From: Streptomyces mutabilis
GTDB taxonomy: Bacteria; Actinomycetota; Actinomycetes; Streptomycetales; Streptomycetaceae
Length of the DNA stretch: 64,000 nucleotides
Assembly: GCF_014649815.1 (NCBI RefSeq)
Contig: NZ_BMTT01000002.1
Span: 310,001-374,000, forward strand
Reading direction: 5' to 3'
The position numbers were made by a program, and so were the translations under genes. The notes beneath the pieces were generated by a model. It searched no databases and was not told the origin of the DNA. It worked only from the letters and a program-made list of their open reading frames with translations. The first letter of the stretch is position 1; each line of letters starts with the position of its first letter. Below are positions 52,077-63,750 of this stretch, in pieces.

Positions 52077-53285
52077 ATGCCCGCAGATCTCGCCGTCATC
52101 GGACTCGGCCCGTACGGCCTGCCCCTGGCCCAGGCCGCCGTCGCCGCGGGCATCCCCACCCTCGGTTACCGCACCGGCCCCGAGGCCGACCCGCTCACGC
52201 CCGCCGAGGTACGCCGGATGCTCGCGACGGGCTTCCGCACCCCCGCCACGCCGGCCGAGCTGGGCCGCGTCCGCACCGCCGTCATCTGCGCGCCCACCCC
52301 GCCCTCCCCGGACGGTGGCCTGGACCTCACCCAGGTGGAGGCAGCCGCCCGCACCCTCGCCGACCACATGCGCCCGCACACCACGGTCATCCTGGAGTCA
52401 CCGGTGCGGCCCGGGACGACGGAGGAGTTCCTGCGCCCGGTCCTGGAGCGGGGCTCGGGGCTGCGCGCCGGCCGCGACTTCCACCTCGCGTACTCCCCCA
52501 GCCGCGTCGACCCCGGCAACCGCGACTTCACCCCGGCCAACACCCCGAAGGTCATCGGCGGCCTCACCCCCGCCTGCACCGAGTCCGCCGCCGCCTTCTA
52601 CGGCCGCCTCACCGACAAGGTGGTCCGCGCCCGCGGCCCCCGCGAGGCGGAGACGGTCCAGCTCCTGGAGACCAATTTCCGGCACGTCAACATCGCCCTG
52701 GTCAACGAGATGGCCGTCCTCTGCGACGACCTCGGCGTCGACCTGTGGGACGTGCTGCGCTGCGCGGAGACCAAACCCTTCGGCTTCCACGCCTTCCGCC
52801 CCGGCCCCGGCGTCGGCGGCCACTCCGTCCCCCAGGACCTGACCGGCCGGGCCCCGCACAGCCTGCGCATGGTGGAGCTGGCCCAGCAGGTCAACGGCCA
52901 GATGCCCCGCTACGTCGTTCAGCGCGCCGCCGCCCTCCTCAACGAGCACGGCAAGTCCGCGCGCGGCGCCCGCGTCCTCCTCCTCGGCGTCACCTACAAG
53001 GCCGACCTCGCCGACCAGCAGGCCACCCCGGCCGAGGAGATCGCGACCCGCCTGATGTCCATGGGCGCCGCCGTCAGCTACCACGACCCGCACATCCCGT
53101 CCTGGAACGTCGCCGACCGCCCCGTCCCCCGCGCCGACTCCCTCTACGAGGCCGCCGCCGACGCCGACCTGACGATCCTCCTCCAGCAGCACCGCACGTA
53201 CGACCTCCAGGGCCTGTCGGTGAAGGCCCAGCTGCTCCTGGACACGCGGGGGGCGACGCCGACGGGGGCGGCGCACCGGCTCTGA
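52077..53285 (+). CDS. UDP-sugar 6-dehydrogenase family protein with Ser in place of the catalytic Cys
   Basis: 402 residues from an ATG at 52077 (GGAAGGA about 12 nt upstream). The family is UDP-glucose/UDP-ManNAc dehydrogenase (WecC/TuaD): NAD motif VIGLGPYGLPLA (6-17), ESPVRPGTTEEF, a middle domain with ETNFRHVNIALVNEMA, and a C-terminal LLLGVTYKADLADQQATPA. The active-site loop, normally GxGGHC(I/F)P, reads GPGVGGHSVPQD with Ser250 where the nucleophilic Cys should be. The enzyme may thus be inactive as an oxidase to the acid or stop at the aldehyde. There is no other sugar gene beside it. Confidence 0.85.
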   Translation: MPADLAVIGLGPYGLPLAQAAVAAGIPTLGYRTGPEADPLTPAEVRRMLATGFRTPATPAELGRVRTAVICAPTPPSPDGGLDLTQVEAAARTLADHMRPHTTVILESPVRPGTTEEFLRPVLERGSGLRAGRDFHLAYSPSRVDPGNRDFTPANTPKVIGGLTPACTESAAAFYGRLTDKVVRARGPREAETVQLLETNFRHVNIALVNEMAVLCDDLGVDLWDVLRCAETKPFGFHAFRPGPGVGGHSVPQDLTGRAPHSLRMVELAQQVNGQMPRYVVQRAAALLNEHGKSARGARVLLLGVTYKADLADQQATPAEEIATRLMSMGAAVSYHDPHIPSWNVADRPVPRADSLYEAAADADLTILLQQHRTYDLQGLSVKAQLLLDTRGATPTGAAHRL

Positions 53286-53303
53286 TCGCGACGCGCGCAC
53301 ACG

Positions 53304-53335
53304 CGGGGGCCCGGAGCAGACGCTCCGGGCCCCCG
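53304..53335. terminator. convergent terminator, sugar dehydrogenase / guaB3
   Basis: CGGGGGCCCGGAGC at 53304-53317 pairs exactly with 53322-53335, with a 4-nt loop. Confidence 0.85.
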
Positions 53336-53352
53336 GTACTGCGAAGGGGTGA

Positions 53353-54477
53353 CTACCGCCGGTGCTGTGAGTCCGCCACCGTCACCTCGACGCGCTGGAA
53401 CTCCTTGAGTTCGCTGTAGCCGGTCGTGGCCATCGCACGGCGCAGGGCGCCGAAGAAGTTCATCGATCCGTCGGGATTGTGGGACGGGCCGGTGAGGATC
53501 TCCTCGATGGTGCCGACCGTGCCGAGGTCGACCTTCTTGCCGCGCGGCAGTTCCTCGTTGACGGCCTCCATACCCCAGTGGTTGCCCTTGCCCGGCGCGT
53601 CGGTGGCGCGGGCCAGCGGGGAGCCCATCATCACGGAGTCGGCGCCGCAGGCGATCGCCTTGGGCAGGTCGCCGGACCAGCCGACGCCGCCGTCGGCGAT
53701 GACGTGCACGTACCGGCCGCCGGACTCGTCCATGTAGTCCCGGCGGGCCGCCGCCACGTCCGCCACCGCCGTGGCCATGGGCACCTGGATGCCCAGCACG
53801 TTGCGCGTGGTGTGGGCGGCGCCGCCGCCGAAGCCGACGAGGACGCCCGCCGCACCGGTGCGCATCAGGTGCAGGGCGGCGGTGTAGGTGGCGCAGCCGC
53901 CGACGATGACCGGGACGTCCAGCTCGTAGATGAACTGCTTCAGGTTCAGCGGCTCGTGCGAGCCGGAGACGTGCTCCGCCGAGACCGTGGTGCCGCGGAT
54001 GACGAAGATGTCGACGCCCGCGTCCACGACCGCCTTCGAGAACTCGGCGGTGCGCTGCGGGGAGAGCGCGGCCGCGGTGACCACGCCCGAGTCACGCACC
54101 TCCTTGATGCGCCGGCCGATCAGCTCCTCCTTGATGGGAGCCGCGTAGATCTCCTGGAGGCGGCGGGTCGCGTTGTCCGGGTCGAGACCGGCGATCTCGT
54201 CGAGCAGCGGCTGCGGGTCCTCGTGCCGGGTCCAGAGCCCTTCCAGGTTCAGCACACCCAGGCCGCCCAGCTCGCCGATGCGGATGGCGGTGGCCGGGGA
54301 GACGACCGAGTCCATGGGAGCGGCCAGGAACGGCAGCTCGAAGCGGTAGGCGTCGATCTGCCAGGCGATCGAGACCTCCTTCGGGTCCCGCGTACGGCGG
54401 CTGGGGACGACGGCGATGTCGTCGAAGGCGTACGCCCGGCGGCCGCGCTTGCCGCGCCCGATCTCGATCTCAGTCAC
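53353..54477 (-). CDS. guaB3: GuaB3-type IMP dehydrogenase-related protein
   Basis: 374 residues from a GTG at 54477 with GAAAGG 7 nt upstream, the exact size class of GuaB3 in actinobacteria. It has the IMPDH/GMPR barrel (AAPMDSVVSPATAIRIGELGG, IVGGCATYTAALHLM, HVIADGGVGWSGDLPKA) but no CBS domains. The GSICTTR loop of real IMP dehydrogenase is replaced by GTTVSAEHVSG. Family members elsewhere have been linked to GMP reductase activity, so it may convert GMP back to IMP. It lies 105 nt downstream of guaB on the same strand. Confidence 0.9.
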   Translation of the reverse strand: MTEIEIGRGKRGRRAYAFDDIAVVPSRRTRDPKEVSIAWQIDAYRFELPFLAAPMDSVVSPATAIRIGELGGLGVLNLEGLWTRHEDPQPLLDEIAGLDPDNATRRLQEIYAAPIKEELIGRRIKEVRDSGVVTAAALSPQRTAEFSKAVVDAGVDIFVIRGTTVSAEHVSGSHEPLNLKQFIYELDVPVIVGGCATYTAALHLMRTGAAGVLVGFGGGAAHTTRNVLGIQVPMATAVADVAAARRDYMDESGGRYVHVIADGGVGWSGDLPKAIACGADSVMMGSPLARATDAPGKGNHWGMEAVNEELPRGKKVDLGTVGTIEEILTGPSHNPDGSMNFFGALRRAMATTGYSELKEFQRVEVTVADSQHRR

Positions 54478-54582
54478 GTCTGTGGCCTTTCCCTGTTGCG
54501 TTGCAGCGCCTTCCAGTATCCCCGACGGGCGCACCGAGGGCGGCCCCGGATGCTCCCGGAGCCGCCCTGGAAGGCCTTCTGC

Positions 54583-56133
<1,551 letters not shown>

Positions 56134-56230
56134 CTAACGGGAACTGGAGGTGGCTCATTCCACGATCAAGGACCCGTCCGACCTTCGTAGTTTCGTACGG
56201 GCGCCGGACACCGCCCGTTCACTCCCGGCG

Positions 56231-56908
56231 CTACTGCTCCGCCAGGGCCCGTAGGCGGCTCAGCGCCCGGTGCTGGGCGACCCGGACGGCGCCGGGTGAC
56301 ATTCCCAACATCTGCCCGGTCTCCTCGGCCGTGAGTCCCACGGCGATGCGCAGCAGGAGCAGCTCGCGCTGGTTCTCGGGCAGGTTGGCCAGGAGTTTCT
56401 TGGCCCAGGCGGCGTCGCTGTTGAGCAGCGCTCGCTCCTCCGGGCCGAGGGAGTCGTCCGGTCGCTCCGGCATCTCGTCGGACGGGACGGCCGTCGAGCC
56501 GGGATGCCGCATCGCCGCGCGCTGGAGGTCGGCGACCTTGTGGGCGGCGATGGCGAAGACGAACGCCTCGAACGGGCGACCGGTGTCCTTGTAGCGGGGC
56601 AGCGCGAGCAGCACCGCGACGCAGACCTCCTGGGCGAGGTCCTCGACGAAGTGCCGGGCGTCGCCGGGCAGGCGGGAAAGACGCGTGCGGCAGTAGCGCA
56701 GTGCCAAGGGATGGACATGGGCGAGCAGGTCGTGCGTGGCCTGCTCGTCCCCGTCGACGGCGCGGTGCACGAGCCCGCCGACCGTCCCTTGATCAGGGGC
56801 CGCCTCGTCGTCACGCATCGGTCCATGGTGCCTTGCGGCCGTCCGATCCGTGGCGTCGCGCCCGCTGTTGTGCACCGAAGCGTTATGAGCAGGTGCGCCG
56901 GAACTCAT
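56231..56908 (-). CDS. shbA: ECF sigma factor of the ShbA/SigD group
   Basis: 225 residues from an ATG at 56908, chosen for the GGAGG box about 9 nt upstream. GTG 56959 is possible. Region 2 runs through [17 protein letters not shown] and [17 protein letters not shown] (about 85-140), region 4 through [44 protein letters not shown] (about 175-220). Its place between guaB and bldM is that of ShbA of Streptomyces, which drives transcription of the main sigma gene hrdB, and of SigD in mycobacteria. No anti-sigma gene is adjacent. Confidence 0.9.
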   Translation of the reverse strand: MSSGAPAHNASVHNSGRDATDRTAARHHGPMRDDEAAPDQGTVGGLVHRAVDGDEQATHDLLAHVHPLALRYCRTRLSRLPGDARHFVEDLAQEVCVAVLLALPRYKDTGRPFEAFVFAIAAHKVADLQRAAMRHPGSTAVPSDEMPERPDDSLGPEERALLNSDAAWAKKLLANLPENQRELLLLRIAVGLTAEETGQMLGMSPGAVRVAQHRALSRLRALAEQ

Positions 56909-57097
56909 CCCCTGCGCCCTCCCCTCCCGCTCGACCGACTCGTCCCCGAGGAACTCCACACCTCAAGGATGCGTCATCCGCGCCGAAACGAGCAGCGGGC
57001 ACCCGGCGGGTCGCCTTGTCACCCCCGCTCACCTCGCGATAAGCGGAGATCGCCGCTTCCCCGACGGGCCCTTTCGGACTCCCTCGCACGGGGTGTC

Positions 57098-57709
57098 CTA
57101 GCGGACCAGGCCCCACCGGAAGCCGAGCGCCACCGCGTGTGCCCGGTCCGAGGCGCCGAGCTTCTTGAAGAGCCGCCGGGCGTGGGTCTTGACGGTGTCC
57201 TCGGAGAGGAACAGCTCACGACCGATCTCCGCGTTGGAGCGGCCGTGACTCATGCCCTCCAGCACCTGGATCTCACGCGCGGTGAGCGTGGGCGCGGCAC
57301 CCATCTCGGCCGAGCGCAGCCGGCGCGGGGCGAGCCGCCAGGTCGGGTCGGCGAGGGCCTGCGTGACCGTGGCGCGCAGCTCGGCGCGCGAGGCGTCCTT
57401 GTGCAGGTAGCCGCGGGCACCGGCGGCGACCGCCAGGGCCACGCCGTCCAGGTCCTCGGCGACGGTGAGCATGATGATGCGCGCGCCGGGGTCGGCGGAC
57501 AGCAGCCGCCGGACGGTCTCGACGCCGCCCAGGCCGGGCATGCGCACGTCCATCAGGATCAGGTCCGAGCGGTCGGCGCCCCAGCGGCGGAGGACTTCCT
57601 CGCCGTTGGCGGCCGTCGTCACGCGCTCGACGCCGGGCACGGTCGCGACCGCGCGGCGGAGCGCCTCTCGGGCAAGCGGGGAGTCGTCGCAGACGAGGAC
57701 GGAAGTCAT
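57098..57709 (-). CDS. bldM: developmental response regulator BldM
   Basis: 203 residues, the exact length of BldM. The receiver domain has Asp8/Asp9 and Asp54 (LILMDVRMPG), and the LuxR HTH is at about 138-200 (LTAREIQVLEGMSHGRSNAEIGRELFL). The ATG at 57709 has GGAGGA 6 nt upstream. BldM needs no phosphorylation. It acts as a homodimer on early aerial hyphae genes and as a heterodimer with WhiI on late sporulation genes. It is divergent from whiD, with 389 nt of shared control DNA. Confidence 0.96.
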   Translation of the reverse strand: MTSVLVCDDSPLAREALRRAVATVPGVERVTTAANGEEVLRRWGADRSDLILMDVRMPGLGGVETVRRLLSADPGARIIMLTVAEDLDGVALAVAAGARGYLHKDASRAELRATVTQALADPTWRLAPRRLRSAEMGAAPTLTAREIQVLEGMSHGRSNAEIGRELFLSEDTVKTHARRLFKKLGASDRAHAVALGFRWGLVR

Positions 57710-58098
57710 GGCCGTCCTCCGCAGCTGATGCGCGTCACGTTGAGCCTCCAGGCTGGTACGAAATCGTCACCTGTGCGGTCGACCGTCCCGGACGCCCGCC
57801 CGAGCACTTGTTCCTTCAACCGCCTCCGCACTCTCAACGACGGTCACTCGAAAGAGTTACGGGGCTGTGTGTCGTCTTCGGCACTCTATGTGAGGGGGCG
57901 GCCACGCAGCAGACATGCGCGTGGGACCCGCCCCGTTTCATCACATCCGATGCCCCATTCAGCCGCTTTTCTTCCGCTTCGCTGGTGTCTGCGGCTAGAT
58001 TCGCAATGAGTCATATTTTCATCTCCTTAGATCGTAGTTGTACGGTCGTGGGTGCTGGCATCCCGCATCTACCCATATCGGCTACAAGGGGTCACGCA
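57710..58098. promoter_or_regulatory. divergent control region bldM / whiD
   Basis: 389 nt, clearly less GC-rich than the surroundings at 57990-58090, which fits several developmental promoters. I cannot assign single boxes safely. The whiD ribosome site AAGGGG lies 7 nt before its ATG. Confidence 0.6.
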
Positions 58099-58437
58099 AT
58101 GGCAGATTTCTCCCGCCTTCCAGGACCGAACGCGGACCTGTGGGACTGGCAGCTCCTGGCTGCGTGCCGCGGGGTGGACAGCTCGCTCTTCTTCCACCCG
58201 GAGGGCGAACGGGGAGCGGCGCGGAGTGCTCGCGAGAACTCGGCCAAGGAGGTCTGCATGAGGTGCCCGGTCCGCGCCGAGTGCGCGGCGCACGCGCTGG
58301 CGGTGCGCGAGCCGTACGGCGTGTGGGGCGGCCTGACCGAGGACGAGCGCGAGGAGCTCATGGGACGGGCCCGCAACCGCCTGGTGGCGGCGACGGCATC
58401 GGCGTCGGCCGGCGGGGAGGCGACCGCGCATCACTGA
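58099..58437 (+). CDS. whiD: WhiB-family iron-sulfur regulator WhiD
   Basis: 112 residues from an ATG at 58099. Four cysteines for a [4Fe-4S] cluster sit at 23, 53, 56 and 62 (CMRCPVRAEC block), then the GVWGGLT turn and a basic tail. Size, cysteine positions and the place next to bldM identify WhiD, which is needed for late sporulation septation and spore maturation and binds the main sigma factor. Neighbours on the far side are groEL and groES, as with whiB3 in mycobacteria. Confidence 0.96.
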   Translation: MADFSRLPGPNADLWDWQLLAACRGVDSSLFFHPEGERGAARSARENSAKEVCMRCPVRAECAAHALAVREPYGVWGGLTEDEREELMGRARNRLVAATASASAGGEATAHH

Positions 58438-58481
58438 AGGAACGTTTCTCCAGGACACGGGCGCCGAGGTGCGCTCCGCCC

Positions 58482-59402
58482 TCAGCGCGACGCCGGCTGG
58501 CGCGCCCCCGCCCGGGCCAGCTCGTCGAGCGTCGCCGTCACCGCCGGCACCTGGGCCAGGTCGGGCAGGGTGAGCGCGACGATCTCCCGCCGCACCGCCG
58601 GCTCCAGCGCCACCGTGCGCACGCCCCGGGGCCGCACGGACTCGACGGCGAGCTGGGGCAGCACGGCCACGCCCAGGCCGGCCCCGACCAGACCCACGAC
58701 GGCCGGGTAATCGTCGGTGGCGAAGTCGATGCGGGGCGTGAAGCCGGCGCCCTCGCAGACCTCGACCAGTTGGCCCCGGCAGCGCGGGCAGCCCGCGATC
58801 CAGGGTTCCCGGGCCAGTTCCCCGATGGCCACCGACCCCGTGGGCTTCGTGTGGGCGAGCCGGTGCCCCTCCGGCACCAGCGCCACCAGCCGGTCGGTGA
58901 GCAGCGGCCGTACGACGAGGTCGTCCCACTCCTCCGCGCCGGCCGCCCCCTCGTAGCGAAAGGCCAGCGCCACGTCGCAGTCGCCCTCGCGCAGCAGCTC
59001 GACGGACCTCGGCGGCTCGGCCTCCTCCAGGGACACCCGGGTGCCGGGATGCGCGGCACGCAGTGCGGCCAGGGCCGTCGGGACGAGGGTGGAGCTGCCG
59101 CTGGGGAAGGAGACCAGGCGGACCCGCCCCGCGCGCAGCCCGGCGATGGCGGCGACCTCCTCCTCGGCGGCGGTCAGCCCGGCGATGATCCCGGCGGCGT
59201 GCCGCACCAGCGCCTCTCCGGCCTGGGTGAGCCGCATCTCCCGGCCGGTGCGCACGAGCAGGGGCGTGCCGACGGAGGCCTCCAGGGCCTTCATCTGCTG
59301 GCTGACGGCGGGTTGGGTGCAGCCCAGCTCGCGCCCGGCGGCGGAGAAGGAACCGGTCGATGCCACGGCGCGCAGCACGCGGAGATGACGAGCCTCGATC
59401 AC
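58482..59402 (-). CDS. LysR-family transcriptional regulator
   Basis: 306 residues from a GTG at 59402. The N-terminal winged HTH (1-60) reads LRVLRAVASTGSFSAAGRELG, then TQPAVSQQMKALE. The C-terminal substrate-binding domain is at about 88-295. A -10 box TATCCT (59410-59415) lies 7 nt before the GTG, so the mRNA is probably leaderless. A CPRCRGQLVEVC stretch with three Cys in the effector domain is unusual and could sense redox or metal. It is divergent from the MOSC gene, its likely target. Confidence 0.92.
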   Translation of the reverse strand: MIEARHLRVLRAVASTGSFSAAGRELGCTQPAVSQQMKALEASVGTPLLVRTGREMRLTQAGEALVRHAAGIIAGLTAAEEEVAAIAGLRAGRVRLVSFPSGSSTLVPTALAALRAAHPGTRVSLEEAEPPRSVELLREGDCDVALAFRYEGAAGAEEWDDLVVRPLLTDRLVALVPEGHRLAHTKPTGSVAIGELAREPWIAGCPRCRGQLVEVCEGAGFTPRIDFATDDYPAVVGLVGAGLGVAVLPQLAVESVRPRGVRTVALEPAVRREIVALTLPDLAQVPAVTATLDELARAGARQPASR

Positions 59403-59409
59403 ACCGTCG

Positions 59410-59477
59410 AGGATAAGCGACCCTTTGACCGGACGCCGAATAATGCGTCGACGCTTTGATGAGGCTTGTCCTACCGT
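59410..59477. promoter_or_regulatory. divergent leaderless promoters LysR / MOSC with a palindrome between
   Basis: TATCCT (59410-59415, minus strand) serves LysR and TACCGT (59472-59477, plus strand) serves the MOSC gene. The perfect 10-bp palindrome GCGTCGACGC (59445-59454) lies between them and may be the LysR site. Confidence 0.55.
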
Positions 59478-59483
59478 TCGGCC

Positions 59484-60152
59484 ATGAAGCTTCTCTCAGT
59501 GAATCTCGGCCGCGCGAAGGCGGTGCCGTACACGGACCATCCCGAGGGCGTCACCGGCATCGACAAGCAGCCGGTGGACGGAGCCGTACGGGTGAGGGAG
59601 CCCGGGCCGGAGGGCACCGGGGCGAGCGGGCTGGCCGGGGACACGGTCTGCGACACCCGTCATCACGGCGGCCCCGACCAGGCGGTCTACGCGATGGCGC
59701 GCGAGGACCTGGACGACTGGGAGCGCGAGCTGGGCCGCCCGCTGCCGAACGGCTCCTTCGGCGAGAACCTCACCACGACGGGCGTGGACGTCTGCGGCGC
59801 CCTGATCGGCGAGCGCTGGCGCGTGGGCACCGACCTGCTCCTGGAGGTCACCTCCGGCCGCATCCCCTGCCGTACCTTTCAGAGCCATCTGGGCGAGGAG
59901 CGGTGGGTGAAGCGGTTCACGGAGAAGGGGGCACCGGGCGCGTACCTGCGGGTGATCGAGCCCGGGGAGATACGGGAGGGCGACCCGGTCGAGATCGTCC
60001 ACCGGCCCGGCCACGAGGTGACCGTGGCCCTGCAGTTCCGGGCGGTGACGACCGAACGGGAGCTGCTGCCCCGGCTGCTCGCGGCGGGCGGGGCGCTGCA
60101 CCCGGAGGCGCTGGCGACGGCGCGGAAGTACGTGGCGGGGAGGAGCTCCTGA
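59484..60152 (+). CDS. MOSC domain protein (YiiM-like)
   Basis: 222 residues from an ATG at 59484, 6 nt after a -10 box TACCGT, so leaderless. MOSC marks are DTRHHGGPDQAVYAMAREDLDDWE (about 61-84), NGSFGENLTTTGVDV (about 92-106) and the possible sulfur-carrying Cys in SGRIPCRTFQ. Relatives such as YiiM bind molybdenum cofactor and help detoxify N-hydroxylated bases and other N-hydroxyl compounds. It is probably controlled by the divergent LysR protein. Confidence 0.88.
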   Translation: MKLLSVNLGRAKAVPYTDHPEGVTGIDKQPVDGAVRVREPGPEGTGASGLAGDTVCDTRHHGGPDQAVYAMAREDLDDWERELGRPLPNGSFGENLTTTGVDVCGALIGERWRVGTDLLLEVTSGRIPCRTFQSHLGEERWVKRFTEKGAPGAYLRVIEPGEIREGDPVEIVHRPGHEVTVALQFRAVTTERELLPRLLAAGGALHPEALATARKYVAGRSS

Positions 60153-60237
60153 CCCCCTCTCACCAGGAGCCGGTCACCGGTTCCTCACGATCGGCGATCA
60201 CGATGTGAGCGAAGCGGACGTGCTCGGTCCGGCCCCA

Positions 60238-60243
60238 TAACCT
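60238..60243 (+). promoter_or_regulatory. -10 box, leaderless start of the SDR gene
   Basis: TAACCT, 6 nt before the ATG at 60250. No ribosome site is present. Confidence 0.55.
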
Positions 60244-60249
60244 TGCGCC

Positions 60250-61023
60250 ATGACAACGGCATTGATTACGGGATCGACGGCGGGCATCGGCGCCGCGTTC
60301 GCGCGGCGGCTGGCGGCGGGCGGACACGACCTGGTGCTGGTCGCCCGCGACACCAAGCGGCTGCGCGAACAGGCGACCGAGCTGCACGACCGGCACGGCA
60401 TCGAGGCGGAGGTGCTGACGGCCGACCTGGCGACGGACGCCGGGATCGACGCGGTGGCCGCCCGGCTGGGCGAGCGCCGGAACCCCGTCGACCTGCTGGT
60501 CAACAACGCCGGCTTCGGCAACAAGGGCCGCTTCCTCGAGGTCTCGATGGCCGACGAGCTGACCATGCTCAAGGTGCACTGCGAGGCGGTACTGCGGCTG
60601 ACCTCGGCAGCGACGGAGTCGATGCGGGAGCGGGGGCGCGGCGGGGTCGTCAACGTCGCCTCGGTCGCCGCCTTCGTCCCGCGCGGCACGTACGGCGCCT
60701 CCAAGGCGTGGGTCGTGCAGTTCACCCAGGGCGTGGCGAAGGACCTGGCCGGCAGCGGGGTGCGCCTGATGGCCCTGTGCCCCGGCTTCGTGCGCACGGA
60801 GTTCCACGCGCGGGCCGGGATGGGCACGGACAACATCCCGGGCTGGATGTGGCTCGACGCGGACAAGGTGGTCGCGGCGGCGCTGGGCGATCTGGCGCGG
60901 GGGAAGTCCCTGTCGATCCCCGATCCCCGCTACAAGGCGCTGATGGGGGCGGCGAAGCTGGTGCCGCGGGGGGTGCTGGGCGGGATCACCTCGCGGACGG
61001 GGCGGAAGTACGGGCCGCGGTAG
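60250..61023 (+). CDS. short-chain dehydrogenase/reductase
   Basis: 257 residues. The NAD(P) motif is TGSTAGIG (7-14), the NNAG motif is at 85-88, and the catalytic Ser138, Tyr148 and Lys152 are in ASVAAFVPRGTYGASK. Arg33 after the second strand (LVARD) suggests NADP. The substrate is unknown. The C-terminal about 50 residues carry a hydrophobic turn often seen in membrane-associated SDRs. It is transcribed alone from a leaderless promoter and converges on groEL. Confidence 0.92.
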   Translation: MTTALITGSTAGIGAAFARRLAAGGHDLVLVARDTKRLREQATELHDRHGIEAEVLTADLATDAGIDAVAARLGERRNPVDLLVNNAGFGNKGRFLEVSMADELTMLKVHCEAVLRLTSAATESMRERGRGGVVNVASVAAFVPRGTYGASKAWVVQFTQGVAKDLAGSGVRLMALCPGFVRTEFHARAGMGTDNIPGWMWLDADKVVAAALGDLARGKSLSIPDPRYKALMGAAKLVPRGVLGGITSRTGRKYGPR

Positions 61024-61270
61024 TCGCGCCCACCACCGCTCGCTGTACCACCGGGTGCTGGCGGCCCGGTCGGTCACGTCTCGGCGCGAGAGGACGGCGC
61101 CGAGCCCGTTCTGCGCCCCCTCGTTCACGACACGCGCTCTTCTTCCGGTCCCGCGTCTCCTTTCCGGACTCCGGTCGGGCGGGTGTGGCCGGTTCGCACC
61201 TGCCGCGGCTCGTCGTCGTGTCAGCCGCGCGCGGCCGTTCGTACACCGGCACGACACGGGTCTCCGGACG

Positions 61271-61306
61271 GAAAAGCCCGGCACCCTGGTGGGCGCCGGG
61301 CTTTTC
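61271..61306 (-). terminator. groEL terminator
   Basis: GAAAAGCCCGGC (61271-61282) pairs exactly with 61295-61306, 12-nt loop. On the minus strand the hairpin ends in CTTTTC, close to a classical Rho-independent site. Confidence 0.9.
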
Positions 61307-61320
61307 TACGAGCGTGTCGC

Positions 61321-62979
<1,659 letters not shown>

Positions 62980-62990
62980 TTATACGGCAA

Positions 62991-63040
62991 CTGCGCCCCC
63001 GACGCCCGGCTTTTTAAGGTCGCGGGAGCCAGGGGCGCAG
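62991..63040 (-). other. hairpin in the groES-groEL spacer
   Basis: CTGCGCCCC (62991-62999) pairs exactly with GGGGCGCAG (63032-63040) across a 32-nt loop containing a T5 tract. It may attenuate read-through or stabilise the groEL mRNA. Confidence 0.45.
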
Positions 63041-63066
63041 CTGGAAAGCAAGGTGCTTCGGGTGAA

Positions 63067-63375
63067 CTACTTCTCGACGATCGCGAGCACGTCGCGGGCC
63101 GAGAGGACGAGGTACTCCTCGCCGTTGTACTTCACCTCGGTGCCGCCGTACTTGCTGTAGAGCACGACGTCGCCGACGCTGACGTCGAGCGGAAGACGGT
63201 TGCCGTCCTCGAAGCGGCCCGGGCCCACGGCCAGGACGACGCCCTCCTGGGGCTTCTCCTTGGCAGTGTCCGGAATGACCAGGCCCGAAGCCGTGGTCTG
63301 CTCGGCGTCGAGCGGCTGGACCACGATGCGGTCCTCGAGCGGCTTGATGGCAACCTTGGAGCTGGCGGTCGTCAC
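63067..63375 (-). CDS. groES: co-chaperonin GroES (10 kDa)
   Basis: 102 residues from a GTG at 63375 with GGGGGAGGTC upstream. The mobile loop region is [21 protein letters not shown], and the beta-barrel has [22 protein letters not shown]. It forms the lid of GroEL. First gene of the groES-groEL1 operon, repressed by HrcA through the two CIRCE elements upstream. Confidence 0.98.
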   Translation of the reverse strand: MTTASSKVAIKPLEDRIVVQPLDAEQTTASGLVIPDTAKEKPQEGVVLAVGPGRFEDGNRLPLDVSVGDVVLYSKYGGTEVKYNGEEYLVLSARDVLAIVEK

Positions 63376-63474
63376 GATCCGACCTCCCCCTTCGGAGATC
63401 TCACGGGGTTAACTGTCTGAGGTGGCGACCAGGTCGATCCGTCGTCGCGGGTGCCGGACCTGCCCGTCGCTGTG

Positions 63475-63501
63475 TTGGCACTCTCCAGGGGGGAGTGCCA
63501 G
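63475..63501. promoter_or_regulatory. CIRCE operator 1 (HrcA site)
   Basis: TTGGCACTC, 9 nt, GAGTGCCAG: the standard CIRCE layout with one change per arm from the canonical TTAGCACTC-N9-GAGTGCTAA, plus the final base. Confidence 0.93.
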
Positions 63502-63506
63502 ACCCG

Positions 63507-63536
63507 AGACTATGACCGCGATTAGCACTCGGTCAA
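63507..63536 (-). promoter_or_regulatory. groES promoter
   Basis: On the minus strand TTGACC (63536-63531) lies inside the spacer of CIRCE 2, and 16 nt later CATAGT (63514-63509) or, at 18 nt, TAGTCT (63512-63507). HrcA on CIRCE 2 would therefore cover the -35 box. Confidence 0.7.
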
Positions 63537-63548
63537 GCGGAGTGCCAA
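63522..63548. promoter_or_regulatory. CIRCE operator 2 (HrcA site)
   Basis: TTAGCACTC, 9 nt, GAGTGCCAA: the left arm is canonical and the right arm has one change. Confidence 0.95.
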
Positions 63549-63612
63549 TGCCGGCGGCGCGTCGGCGGGGTTTCGTCTGGACGCCGGTCCGTGGAGGCAC
63601 CCCACGCCGGTG

Positions 63613-63710
63613 CCGGGCTCGCTGGGGGCTGCCGCCCCCACGCCCCCGCTCTTCGGCCTGGACGGCCTCGCCCTCGAACGCCGGACGGGCTGCAAATGCC
63701 GGCCTGCGTC
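63613..63710. repeat. dispersed intergenic repeat of the common Streptomyces type
   Basis: The stretch has the familiar form of clusters of CCCCC/GGGGG around CTGCCGCCCCCACGC, then CTTCGGCCTGGACGGCC, then CGCCGGACGGGCTG. I recognise such blocks as a repeated intergenic element in Streptomyces genomes. Other copies are outside the window, so repetition cannot be shown here. It lies between groES and the deacetylase gene. Confidence 0.5.
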
Positions 63711-63750
63711 CGGAGCGGACGGGCTTGGTTCACCGACCGGCGCCGGGAGG

